A program made the position numbers and the translations under genes. Source: CALHVX01 sp038757945 (GTDB lineage: Bacteria; Pseudomonadota; Gammaproteobacteria; Pseudomonadales; Azotimanducaceae). From it: a stretch of DNA of 37,607 nucleotides. Numbering within the stretch: position 1 is the stretch's first letter; each line of letters begins with the position of its first letter. The DNA lies in NCBI GenBank assembly GCA_038757945.1, contig JBCDGJ010000033.1:1-37607 (forward strand), in the 5' to 3' direction. The notes beneath the pieces are model-generated. The model was not told where the DNA came from and did no database searches. It saw nothing but the letters and a program-made list of their open reading frames with translations. This document shows positions 31,675 to 37,607 of this stretch, piece by piece.

Positions 31675-33012
31675 ATGCCAAAACCTTCGGCTACCAGCAA
31701 GCCCACACGCAAATCGACTCCCGCCAGCGCAGCCAGGAAGGCGAAGGGCGCGAAGAAGATGAATGCCTTCTATGCCCAGTCGGGAGGCGTGACTTCGGTC
31801 ATCAATGCCAGCGCCTGTGGCGTGATCGAAACCGCCCGCAAGCACAAAGACCGCATCGGCAAGGTGTACGCCGGCCGCAACGGTATTATCGGTGCGCTGA
31901 CGGAAGAGCTCATCGATACCAGCAAGGAGTCGGCCAGCAGCATTGCGGGACTGCGCTCCACCCCGAGCGGCGCCTTCGGCTCCTGCCGTTTCAAGCTGAA
32001 GTCCATCGAGGAGAACCGGCGCGAGTATGAGCGGCTGATCGATGTGTTCCGGGCGCACGATATCGGCTACTTCTTCTACAACGGTGGCGGTGACTCCCAG
32101 GACACGGCGAACAAGGTGGCGCAGCTCGCCACGCGGATGGACTTCCCCATCACCTGCATCGGCATTCCCAAGACCGTCGACAACGATCTGCCGCTGACCG
32201 ACTGCTGTCCGGGATTCGGCTCCGTGGCGAAGTACGTCGCCGTGTCGACCAAGGAAGCGGCGCTGGATGTGGCCAGCATGTGCGAAACCTCGACCAAGGT
32301 CTTCGTGCTCGAGGTCATGGGCCGCCATGCAGGCTGGATCGCCGCCTCCGCAGCGCTGGCGCAGGAGGCGCCCGGCGACGCGCCGCACATCATCCTGCTG
32401 CCGGAGGTGCCCTTCGACGAAGCGGCGTTTCTGCGCAAGGTCGATGATACGGTGAAGCGCAAGGGCTACTGCGTCATCGTCGTGTCTGAAGGGGTTCAGT
32501 ATCCGGACGGTACTTTCGTAGCCGATGCCGGCAGCAAAGACGCTTTCGGACACACCCAGCTTGGTGGGGTTGCGCCGACAATCGCTAACAAGGTCCGCGA
32601 CGCCCTGGGCTACAAGTACCACTGGGCGGTGGCCGATTATCTGCAGCGCGCGGCGCGCCATATTGCATCGGCGACGGATGTCAAGCAGGCCTATGCGTTG
32701 GGGGAGGCCGCGGTGAAGTTTGCGCTGGCAGGCAAGAACGCCATCATGCCGACTATCGTACGCACGAGCGACAAGCCGTACCGCTGGAAGATCGGTGAAG
32801 CACCGCTGGCCAAAGTCGCCAACGTCGAGAAGAAGATGCCCAAGAAGTACGTCTCGAAGGACGGCTTCGGCATTACGGCGGCGGCGCGAACCTACCTCGA
32901 GCCGCTGATCGGCGGGGAGGACTATCCCAGGTTCAAGAACGGCGTCCCGCAGTACGTCCGCCTCAAGAATCACCTCGTAGCGAAGAAGCTGCCAGCGTTC
33001 GAGCTCGGCTGA
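31675..33012 (+). CDS. pfp: Pyrophosphate-dependent 6-phosphofructokinase
   Basis: A 445-residue enzyme that phosphorylates fructose 6-phosphate reversibly using PPi. Visible motifs are YAQSGGVTSVINASACGV, YNGGGDSQDTANK (Asp at the position that is Gly in ATP enzymes, the PPi marker), GIPKTVDNDLPLTD (catalytic Asp), EVMGRHAGWIAA and VVSEGVQYPDG. A Lys/Ala/Ser/Pro-rich tail of 28 residues precedes the catalytic domain. ATG 31759, right at the domain start with a purine-rich site, is an alternative start. PPi-PFK is common in methylotrophs and several environmental gammaproteobacteria and can replace PfkA and fructose bisphosphatase. It is followed after 14 bases by a UDG-family gene. Confidence 0.93.
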   Translation: MPKPSATSKPTRKSTPASAARKAKGAKKMNAFYAQSGGVTSVINASACGVIETARKHKDRIGKVYAGRNGIIGALTEELIDTSKESASSIAGLRSTPSGAFGSCRFKLKSIEENRREYERLIDVFRAHDIGYFFYNGGGDSQDTANKVAQLATRMDFPITCIGIPKTVDNDLPLTDCCPGFGSVAKYVAVSTKEAALDVASMCETSTKVFVLEVMGRHAGWIAASAALAQEAPGDAPHIILLPEVPFDEAAFLRKVDDTVKRKGYCVIVVSEGVQYPDGTFVADAGSKDAFGHTQLGGVAPTIANKVRDALGYKYHWAVADYLQRAARHIASATDVKQAYALGEAAVKFALAGKNAIMPTIVRTSDKPYRWKIGEAPLAKVANVEKKMPKKYVSKDGFGITAAARTYLEPLIGGEDYPRFKNGVPQYVRLKNHLVAKKLPAFELG

Positions 33013-33026
33013 AGCCGCGACGCAGG

Positions 33027-33638
33027 GTGGCGAAGCGCAACGGTCAGCGGCTGATCCGGTTGCTGGAGGAGATCCGCGGCTGTACGGCCTGTGCGGCTGA
33101 GCTGCCGCTCGGACCGCGCCCGGTGCTGCAGGCGCACAGCGTTGCGCCCATTCTGATCGTTGGCCAGGCGCCGGGTACGCGAGTGCACGAGACGGGTATT
33201 CCGTTCAACGACCCGAGCGGCGATCGGCTGCGCGACTGGCTCGGGCTCGAGCGGGCGCAATTTTACGATCCGCGGCTCGTCAGCCTGGTCCCGATGGCTT
33301 TCTGCTACCCGGGCCGGGGGCGTGGCGGTGATCTGCCGCCGCCGTCGCGGTGCGCCGAGCTCTGGCGCCAACGGCTGCTGGCGGAGCTCAAGCAGGTGCG
33401 CCTCACCCTGGTTATTGGTCAGTACGCTCAGCGCTGGCATCTGCCGGAGCGTGCTGGAGAGCGTCTGACGGACGTCGTTGCCGACTGGCGCCGCTATGCA
33501 CCAACTCTGTTTCCGACGCCTCATCCGAGCCCCAGGAATACGCTGTGGCTACGGCGCAATGCCTGGTTCGAAGCCGAGGTGATACCTGCGCTGCAGCTCG
33601 CTGTGCGTGACGTGCTCAGCGACACGCCGCCGCGTTGA
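33027..33638 (+). CDS. Uracil-DNA glycosylase family protein
   Basis: A 203-residue UDG-superfamily protein. The first active-site motif is LIVGQAPGTRVHETGIPFNDPSGDRLRDWLG, and the second, at the end, is TPHPSPRNTLW. Two N-terminal cysteines (GCTACA) are present, but not the four-Cys FeS set of family 4. The family is widespread and often annotated only as 'uracil-DNA glycosylase family'; base-excision activity is likely but unproven. Start GTG 33027 has a weak site and is only 14 bases after PFK, so the gene is probably read through from it. Confidence 0.85.
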   Translation: MAKRNGQRLIRLLEEIRGCTACAAELPLGPRPVLQAHSVAPILIVGQAPGTRVHETGIPFNDPSGDRLRDWLGLERAQFYDPRLVSLVPMAFCYPGRGRGGDLPPPSRCAELWRQRLLAELKQVRLTLVIGQYAQRWHLPERAGERLTDVVADWRRYAPTLFPTPHPSPRNTLWLRRNAWFEAEVIPALQLAVRDVLSDTPPR

Positions 33639-33740
33639 TTCGAGGCGAACCACCTTGGGATGTGAGTAACCTTTGCTGGTGCTGCTGCGTACTGGTAGGA
33701 GTCCGACGAGCGTGTCCTGCGTCTTAACCAGGAGAGCGCC

Positions 33741-33944
33741 CTGTGCCCTCGTTTCCGTCTGGTCCTCGTTGCGGCGACGCTGTTGCGCGACGGCATAGGC
33801 TGCACGGGTTAGTCCAACCAGGTGTTTGCCAACGACGCGCATGAGCTGGCTACCGTCAGCGGCGCCAGCAAGGCAGTGCCGGGATCGGCGGCGGATGACT
33901 GGCGCAAGCCCGTTGTACAGGTCACCATCAGGCAGGTGTGGTAG
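33741..33944 (+). pseudogene. Possible decayed small lipoprotein gene
   Basis: The 397-base gap 33639-34035 has no intact gene. Within it, one frame starts at a CTG after GGAGAG and reads CPRFRLVLVAATLL...GCTG, a lipobox-like end (Cys at 33801). Then comes a TAG (33810-33812) and a continuing sequence, SNQVFANDAHELATVSG...DDWRKPVVQVTIRQVW, ending at TAG 33942. It looks like a short lipoprotein that lost its start and gained a stop. I recognise no family. The rest of the gap shows nothing clear. Confidence 0.3.
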
Positions 33945-34035
33945 TAGCGAAATCGGGGCGTTGTGGTGCGCCTTCGACGGCAGATGGAACCCTGGCGGCA
34001 CCGACCTGGATCGCGAGATTCAGGCGGCCGCGACT

Positions 34036-34620
34036 ATGGACAAGCAGGCGGACGAACAGCGCTGGACGGACTGGATGTTGGCTGCACAGGCAGGCGATGC
34101 GAAGGCGTACGCGTCGCTGCTCGAGGAGATCGCCCGTGCCCTGCGAGCGTACCTGCTGGCCCGCTTCGGCCATGCGGAATTTGTGGATGACTGTGTTCAG
34201 GAGTGTCTGTTGGCGATCCACAGCGCGCGACATACTTATCAGCGCGGGCGCCCCTTTCGCCCGTGGCTGTTCAGCATCGCGCGCCACAAGGCGATTGATC
34301 AGCTGCGGCGGCGCCAGGTGCGTGAGGATCGGCACGAACCGTTGGACGATGCGCAGGTGGCCGAGCTGCTGACCATCAGCGACGGCGATGCCGAAGGGAT
34401 GGCTGCGGGGCTGCTGCGCCGGTTGCCGAAGCAGAACCGCGAGGCGCTCATCCTGACGAAACTCGCGGGCTACACGACAGCCGAAGCGGCAGCGTACTGC
34501 GGCTGCAGCGTCAGCGCTATGAAAGTGCGGGTGTTCCGGGCGCTTCGTGCCGCGCGCCGGCTGCTGGACGAGGATGAGCTCGACACGCTGGCCGCGGATG
34601 GGAGCAGGATCGATGACTGA
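34036..34620 (+). CDS. ECF RNA polymerase sigma factor
   Basis: A 194-residue extracytoplasmic-function sigma factor. Region 2 is visible as WMLAAQAGDAKAYASLLEEIARALRAYLLARFG and DDCVQECLLAIHSARHTY, RPFRPWLFSIARHKAIDQLRRR. Region 4 is LLRRLPKQNREALILTKLAGYTTAEAAAYCGCSVSAMKVRVFRALRAAR. An open frame begins 210 bases earlier, but ATG 34036 is where the family starts. The stop overlaps the start of nrsF by eight bases, so the sigma factor and its anti-sigma are coupled. This class (SigF/NrsF of Caulobacter) answers metal and oxidative stress. A target promoter was not identified in the window. Confidence 0.93.
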   Translation: MDKQADEQRWTDWMLAAQAGDAKAYASLLEEIARALRAYLLARFGHAEFVDDCVQECLLAIHSARHTYQRGRPFRPWLFSIARHKAIDQLRRRQVREDRHEPLDDAQVAELLTISDGDAEGMAAGLLRRLPKQNREALILTKLAGYTTAEAAAYCGCSVSAMKVRVFRALRAARRLLDEDELDTLAADGSRIDD

Positions 34621-35266
34621 TCGCTCGCGACCCGACCCGGAGGAGCTCATCGACCGGCTCGCGGCGGACCTCACGCCCGTTTCGTTCTGGCAGCGCCCGA
34701 GCGTGCTGCTCACCTGCTGGCTGCTGCTGTCGGTGCTGACGGTGCTGGGAATGAGCCTGGCCCATGCGGCCTGGCGCCCCGGCGCGCTGGTGCAGCTCAC
34801 GACCGTCCCGCAGTTCGCCCTCGAGATCCTCGTCGCAGCAGCCGGAATCTGTACGCTGATCTGGGCGACGGTGCAGTCGGCGCTACCGGGCGCTCTACGA
34901 CCTTCGCGCGTTGTCCTCATTTTTGTGCTGTCCTGGGCACCCTGGCTTGCGCTGCTGGTCCTCGGGCTCTACGAGCCAGCGCTGACGCCGAGCATGGCGG
35001 GCAAGCGGGAGGATTGTTACCTCGAGGTGATGGTGGAAAGCCTGCCACCGCTGTTCATCGGGCTGCTGATGCTGCGGCGCCTCTATCCCCTGCGAGGGTG
35101 GCAGACGGGTGCGCTGCTGGGCTTTGCGTCGGGCATGATCCCGGCGCTGCTGATGCAGCTGTCCTGCATGTACCTGGTGGATCATGCCTGGACGCATCAT
35201 CTGGCGCCGGTGCTGGTACCGGCGCTGATGGGCGCCGCTGCTGGCGGTAGGCTGCTGCGACGCTGA
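34613..35266 (+). CDS. nrsF: NrsF family anti-sigma factor (DUF1109)
   Basis: A 217-residue membrane protein with six predicted helices. It matches NrsF, the integral membrane anti-sigma factor that holds its ECF partner until stress. Short cytoplasmic N-terminus (TDRSRPDPEELIDRLAADLTPV), then helices from about residue 30. The two sensor cysteines are visible, Cys135 (REDCYLEVM) and Cys185 (LSCMYLVDH), 50 residues apart as in Caulobacter NrsF, where both are needed for metal/redox sensing. ATG 34613 overlaps the sigma stop by eight bases. Confidence 0.9.
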   Translation: MTDRSRPDPEELIDRLAADLTPVSFWQRPSVLLTCWLLLSVLTVLGMSLAHAAWRPGALVQLTTVPQFALEILVAAAGICTLIWATVQSALPGALRPSRVVLIFVLSWAPWLALLVLGLYEPALTPSMAGKREDCYLEVMVESLPPLFIGLLMLRRLYPLRGWQTGALLGFASGMIPALLMQLSCMYLVDHAWTHHLAPVLVPALMGAAAGGRLLRR

Positions 35267-35362
35267 CCTTCCTGCGCAGGGTATCCGCGGCGCTCCGTTG
35301 CTGTTGCTGGCCGCGGCACGGATATGCGCTTAGGATCATCGCTTTCCGTTCAGGTTCACCCC

Positions 35363-35635
35363 GTGCATCAGAACAAAGACGCAACGCTGAAACGGCTCAA
35401 CCGCATTGAAGGCCAGGTGCGCGGCGTTCACCGCATGATTGATGAAGACCGCTACTGCATCGACGTCCTGCAGCAGCTGCAGGCCATCAGGGCTGCCCTG
35501 GCGCGGGTCGAAGATGCCGTACTCAAAGACCACGCTGCAAGCTGTATACAGACGGCGATCGCTTCGGGCGATGCCGAGGACCAGCGGCAGAAGTTCGAGG
35601 AGCTCGTCGATCTGCTCGGTAGGGTGCGGAGTTGA
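35363..35635 (+). CDS. CsoR/RcnR family metal-sensing repressor
   Basis: A 90-residue all-helical DNA-binding repressor. The family core is LKRLNRIEGQVRGVHRMIDEDRYCIDVLQQLQAIRAAL. The ligand set is Cys32, His57 and Cys61 (KDHAASC), the C-H-C arrangement of Cu(I)-sensing CsoR, not the FrmR (formaldehyde) or RcnR (nickel) sets. An in-frame ATG at 35324 would add 13 residues; GTG 35363 gives the usual length. No copper ATPase or chaperone gene lies in the window, so its target is elsewhere or is the unknown pair downstream (35882-37484). Confidence 0.88.
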   Translation: MHQNKDATLKRLNRIEGQVRGVHRMIDEDRYCIDVLQQLQAIRAALARVEDAVLKDHAASCIQTAIASGDAEDQRQKFEELVDLLGRVRS

Positions 35636-35881
35636 ACGCAGCGGCGGCTCGCCCGATGGAGCATTGCTGTCCCGTCACGAGGAACCTCACCGTCAGAGGC
35701 TGATGCCGTTGGCGCTGCCCGGTGCTGCACCATCCGAATAGTTTGGGACTCCCCAACGGATGGATGATCTTGCGATGACACATGCAAACCGGCGTAGCAG
35801 CCGGCTCGATATGTTTTCCCCGGCGCGACCCGGCCGGCAGCGGCTTCCGTTGCTGCGCCCCCTGGCAGCGAGGAGCAGGCG

Positions 35882-36808
35882 ATGAAGCGCGATCTCGCTA
35901 TGGCACTCGTGGTGGCCGTTGTGCTGATCGGCTGGTGGACCATGACGACCACCAGTCGGCTTCAACAGACGTCTGTTGCCGGCGGCCAAGCCCCCGCTGC
36001 GGCGGCTGCAGCAACGTCTGCGGCAGAGCGCTCCGCTGCAGATGCGCCGATGCCGGTCGCTGCCAGCGGCACTGCAGCAGAAACCCGGAGCGACGGTGAC
36101 CCTCCTGCCGGCATTGCCACGGCGGCCGAGTTCCTGGCGTTCGTGACCGAATGCAAAGCACGCATCGGCTCCGACCCCTTCTACAGCCGCTTCGTGGACA
36201 ACCACCCGGACTGTGTGCCGGGTGACAGGCTGGTCGCCAGATACAACGAGATGCACGTGCTGCCGTATCACCCGGTAGTCGCCGACAACTGCGCTGAGCA
36301 GTACTCCGCGGTGGAAGCCAGCGCTCCTGGCGTGCGGTGCCAGCTCCGTCCGCGGCTGATCTACCTGGGCGCCAGCAAGGAGGAGCTGCTCGGCTGGATG
36401 GAAGCAGGGGATGCCGTTGCGGCTTCGCTGCTGGTTGAGTTTCCGACCGCGACACCGCAGGAGCGGTTCGATGCAGCGCTCGCTGCCTATCGGCTGTCCG
36501 GAAAGCCGGCTGAACTTGTGCGTTATGTCGAACAACACGTAGCTGATGCGATTGTTCGCGTTGATCGGGAGAGTCTCGAGGACTTCGTCGACCGTGAGCC
36601 TTCGGCGATTGCAGCCCTCAACGGCTATGTGCTGTCACGAATTGCCCGTAATGCGGGTGACCCGCGAGCTCAACCGGAGCATTGGAAGCAGCTCTACGTG
36701 GAGCACGCTCGGCATCTTTCACCCGATGAGTTCGATCTTCGGACCGCTGAAGAGTCCCTGGAGGCGCTGGTTGCTTCGCAGCTGAGCAAGGGGGCGGGTG
36801 ATGCCTGA
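35882..36808 (+). CDS. Unknown membrane-anchored periplasmic protein
   Basis: A 308-residue protein. Residues 4-23 form one membrane helix (signal anchor), followed by an Ala/Thr/Ser-rich linker (residues 33-75) and a helical domain with four cysteines in its first half (ECKARIG, HPDCVPG, ADNCAEQ, GVRCQLR), likely two disulfides. The remainder is helical and TPR-like in feel (LSGKPAELVRYVEQHVADAIV). I do not recognise the family. An excellent GAGGAGCAGG site precedes the ATG. The stop overlaps the next unknown gene by eight bases, so the two are coupled. Confidence 0.8.
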   Translation: MKRDLAMALVVAVVLIGWWTMTTTSRLQQTSVAGGQAPAAAAAATSAAERSAADAPMPVAASGTAAETRSDGDPPAGIATAAEFLAFVTECKARIGSDPFYSRFVDNHPDCVPGDRLVARYNEMHVLPYHPVVADNCAEQYSAVEASAPGVRCQLRPRLIYLGASKEELLGWMEAGDAVAASLLVEFPTATPQERFDAALAAYRLSGKPAELVRYVEQHVADAIVRVDRESLEDFVDREPSAIAALNGYVLSRIARNAGDPRAQPEHWKQLYVEHARHLSPDEFDLRTAEESLEALVASQLSKGAGDA

Positions 36809-37484
36809 GCTACGGCAACTCTATGTCCTGACGCTGCTCGTCGGTACTCTGTATTCAGGTGCGGCCCACAGCATCGATCTCCAATGCAGCGGCTGTCGAA
36901 CGCTGGAAGACGCGGCTCGAGTCGGGACCGGTTACCTCTGGGACAAGGGTAACGGATTCGCTGGCATCTTCCCGCCGGTGGAACGCTTGAACAAGGTTAA
37001 GCTGGTGAACTCGCAGCTGGGCCTTACGTTCAACCTGGAGCTCTCTGTTGGCTGGTTTGGCGTATCCCTCGGGCCTGTTGGATCCCTGACTTTTCTCACG
37101 ACGCTGTCCCGGGAGTTCAGCGTTGTCGATGGAAACGGTGCCAAGCTGAGGGGATCCTATTCCATCAGCGAGCTGGACTTGAACGCCAGCCTCTGGCGCC
37201 TGGCGTCACATGTTGGCTTCAGCAGCGCGATGGCGGTCTACAACGAGCTGGGTGGGTGGCGGCTGGAAAACTCGCCCTTTACAGATCTTGCCGTATTCGA
37301 TGAGGGCTACGGGCTCAGCCTGTCCTTCGAAAGGCACTACAACCATCAGCCGAACGTGATTACCACGATCACCGAATGCGCCGTGGCCAGCTGTGGGCTG
37401 GTGGTCCAATCCACGGCCCAGGCGCCGGGTGGGGCTGTGATCGTTCCACTGCCTTCGGAAGAACCGAAAAACCGCGAACGCTAG
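36801..37484 (+). CDS. Unknown secreted beta-rich protein
   Basis: About 227 residues with a signal peptide (MPELRQLYVLTLLVGTLYSGAAHS) and a mature part starting IDLQCSGCRTLEDAARVG. The rest is rich in alternating hydrophobic strands (GLTFNLELSVGWFGVSLGPVGSLTFLTTLS) and ends in a Cys pair (ECAVASCG). ATG 36801 or the preceding GTG 36798 may start it; both overlap the end of the upstream gene. An AAGGGGGCGGG site lies just before. No family is recognised. It could be a partner of the anchored protein made from the same message. Confidence 0.75.
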   Translation: MPELRQLYVLTLLVGTLYSGAAHSIDLQCSGCRTLEDAARVGTGYLWDKGNGFAGIFPPVERLNKVKLVNSQLGLTFNLELSVGWFGVSLGPVGSLTFLTTLSREFSVVDGNGAKLRGSYSISELDLNASLWRLASHVGFSSAMAVYNELGGWRLENSPFTDLAVFDEGYGLSLSFERHYNHQPNVITTITECAVASCGLVVQSTAQAPGGAVIVPLPSEEPKNRER

Positions 37485-37489
37485 CGGTT
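37466..37489 (-). terminator. Intrinsic terminator for the minus-strand gene at the right edge
   Basis: On the minus strand AACCGC (37489-37484) and GCGGTT (37475-37470) form a six-pair stem around an eight-base loop. It is followed by a short T run (five T's including the end of the stem). It overlaps the stop of the convergent plus-strand gene. Good shape for rho-independent termination of the edge gene. Confidence 0.5.
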
Positions 37490-37532
37490 CGTGGGTGGGC
37501 TCAGCACCCTGCGGCGCTCTGGTCTCTGAACC

Positions 37533-37607
37533 TTAGCGCCGCAGCACCATGATCCAGCGGGCAACATTCAACAGATCGGCCAGTGCGCCGGCAAAGTAGG
37601 TCATAGC
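37533..37607 (-). CDS. C-terminal end of an unidentified protein, cut by window edge
   Basis: The minus strand is open from the right edge to a TAA at 37533-37535, encoding AMTYFAGALADLLNVARWIM and four more residues. The hydrophobic helix-like end suggests a membrane or compact helical protein. The terminator at 37466-37489 supports it being a real gene end. It is too short to identify. Confidence 0.45.
   Translation of the reverse strand, partial: AMTYFAGALADLLNVARWIMVLRR

Noticed and set aside
31495..32973. Long minus-strand open frame continuing upstream of mpl, antisense to the PFK gene
   Set aside because: The PFK protein is intact and conserved on the plus strand. Mpl begins at ATG 31494 with a good ribosome site. 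The extension is a GC-rich antisense shadow with no family features.
35780..35815. GCAAACC and a CCGGC/GCCGG stem suggesting a c-di-GMP or cobalamin riboswitch
   Set aside because: The other conserved parts of GEMM (ACGCAAAGC) or cobalamin (B12 box) riboswitches are absent, and the stem is only five pairs.
1..37607. CRISPR array, tRNA, rRNA or prophage genes
   Set aside because: No regularly spaced repeats, cloverleaf-like segments, or integrase/capsid/terminase proteins were seen anywhere in the window.

Overview
The window is GC-rich, densely coded bacterial chromosome with no rRNA, tRNA, CRISPR array, phage or insertion sequence that I can see. The gene set points to a gammaproteobacterium: mpl, an SrkA-type kinase, ComF, a BepA-like M48 lipoprotein, a pyrophosphate-dependent phosphofructokinase, and many acyl-CoA dehydrogenases, short-chain dehydrogenases and aminoglycoside-phosphotransferase-like kinases. 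It looks like an environmental, metabolically versatile species (something like Nevskiales, Steroidobacterales or Woeseiales). The order is my inference and is not proven by the sequence.

Layout. 1-4800: the end of a TauE/SafE permease, a PlsC-like acyltransferase, the convergent comF-srkA pair, then a small FlgE-like protein and a SprA-like putative metalloprotease. 4860-7840: a large FadE-type acyl-CoA dehydrogenase whose stop overlaps a C-terminal remnant of a methyltransferase, then an unknown two-helix membrane protein. 7900-12710: an SDR, a secreted NTF2-like protein, and an exported amidohydrolase translationally coupled to a TPR M48 lipoprotein. 12750-16343 (minus strand): acyl-CoA dehydrogenase, SDR and MFS/GPH transporter, probably one catabolic unit. 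16344-21000 (minus strand): a structured non-coding stretch, a GFA-family zinc protein coupled to an MddA-like methanethiol S-methyltransferase, a wHTH-TolB-TPR regulator, and a phosphotransferase. 21390-23000: a secreted six-blade tectonin propeller fused to a PHB-depolymerase-like esterase, broken by a 7-bp tandem duplication. 23435-25550: a minimal aromatic-amine-dehydrogenase cluster (aauB, aauA, cytochrome c) lacking the usual aauE/aauD between the subunits. 25588-28660: SnoaL-like protein, LysR regulator divergent from a beta-hydroxyacid dehydrogenase, and a lipoprotein. 28628-33640: phosphotransferase, cyclase remnant, mpl, PPi-PFK and a uracil-DNA-glycosylase family protein. 33640-37607: a decayed lipoprotein gene, an ECF sigma/NrsF anti-sigma pair, a CsoR-type repressor, two coupled unknown secreted or anchored proteins, and the end of a minus-strand gene.

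The most interesting points are four. First, the leader of the mddA-like gene holds two perfect 9-bp hairpins that share five bases and so cannot both form, the second ending next to the Shine-Dalgarno site. Second, the TTQ amine dehydrogenase operon lacks maturation genes and its light chain has Gly where MADH and AADH have an active-site Asp. Third, the tectonin-esterase fusion is built from three 210-bp two-blade units and carries a slippage-type frameshift. Fourth, the window contains several separate gene remnants. All calls come from reading the sequence and remembered family knowledge; no searches were run.
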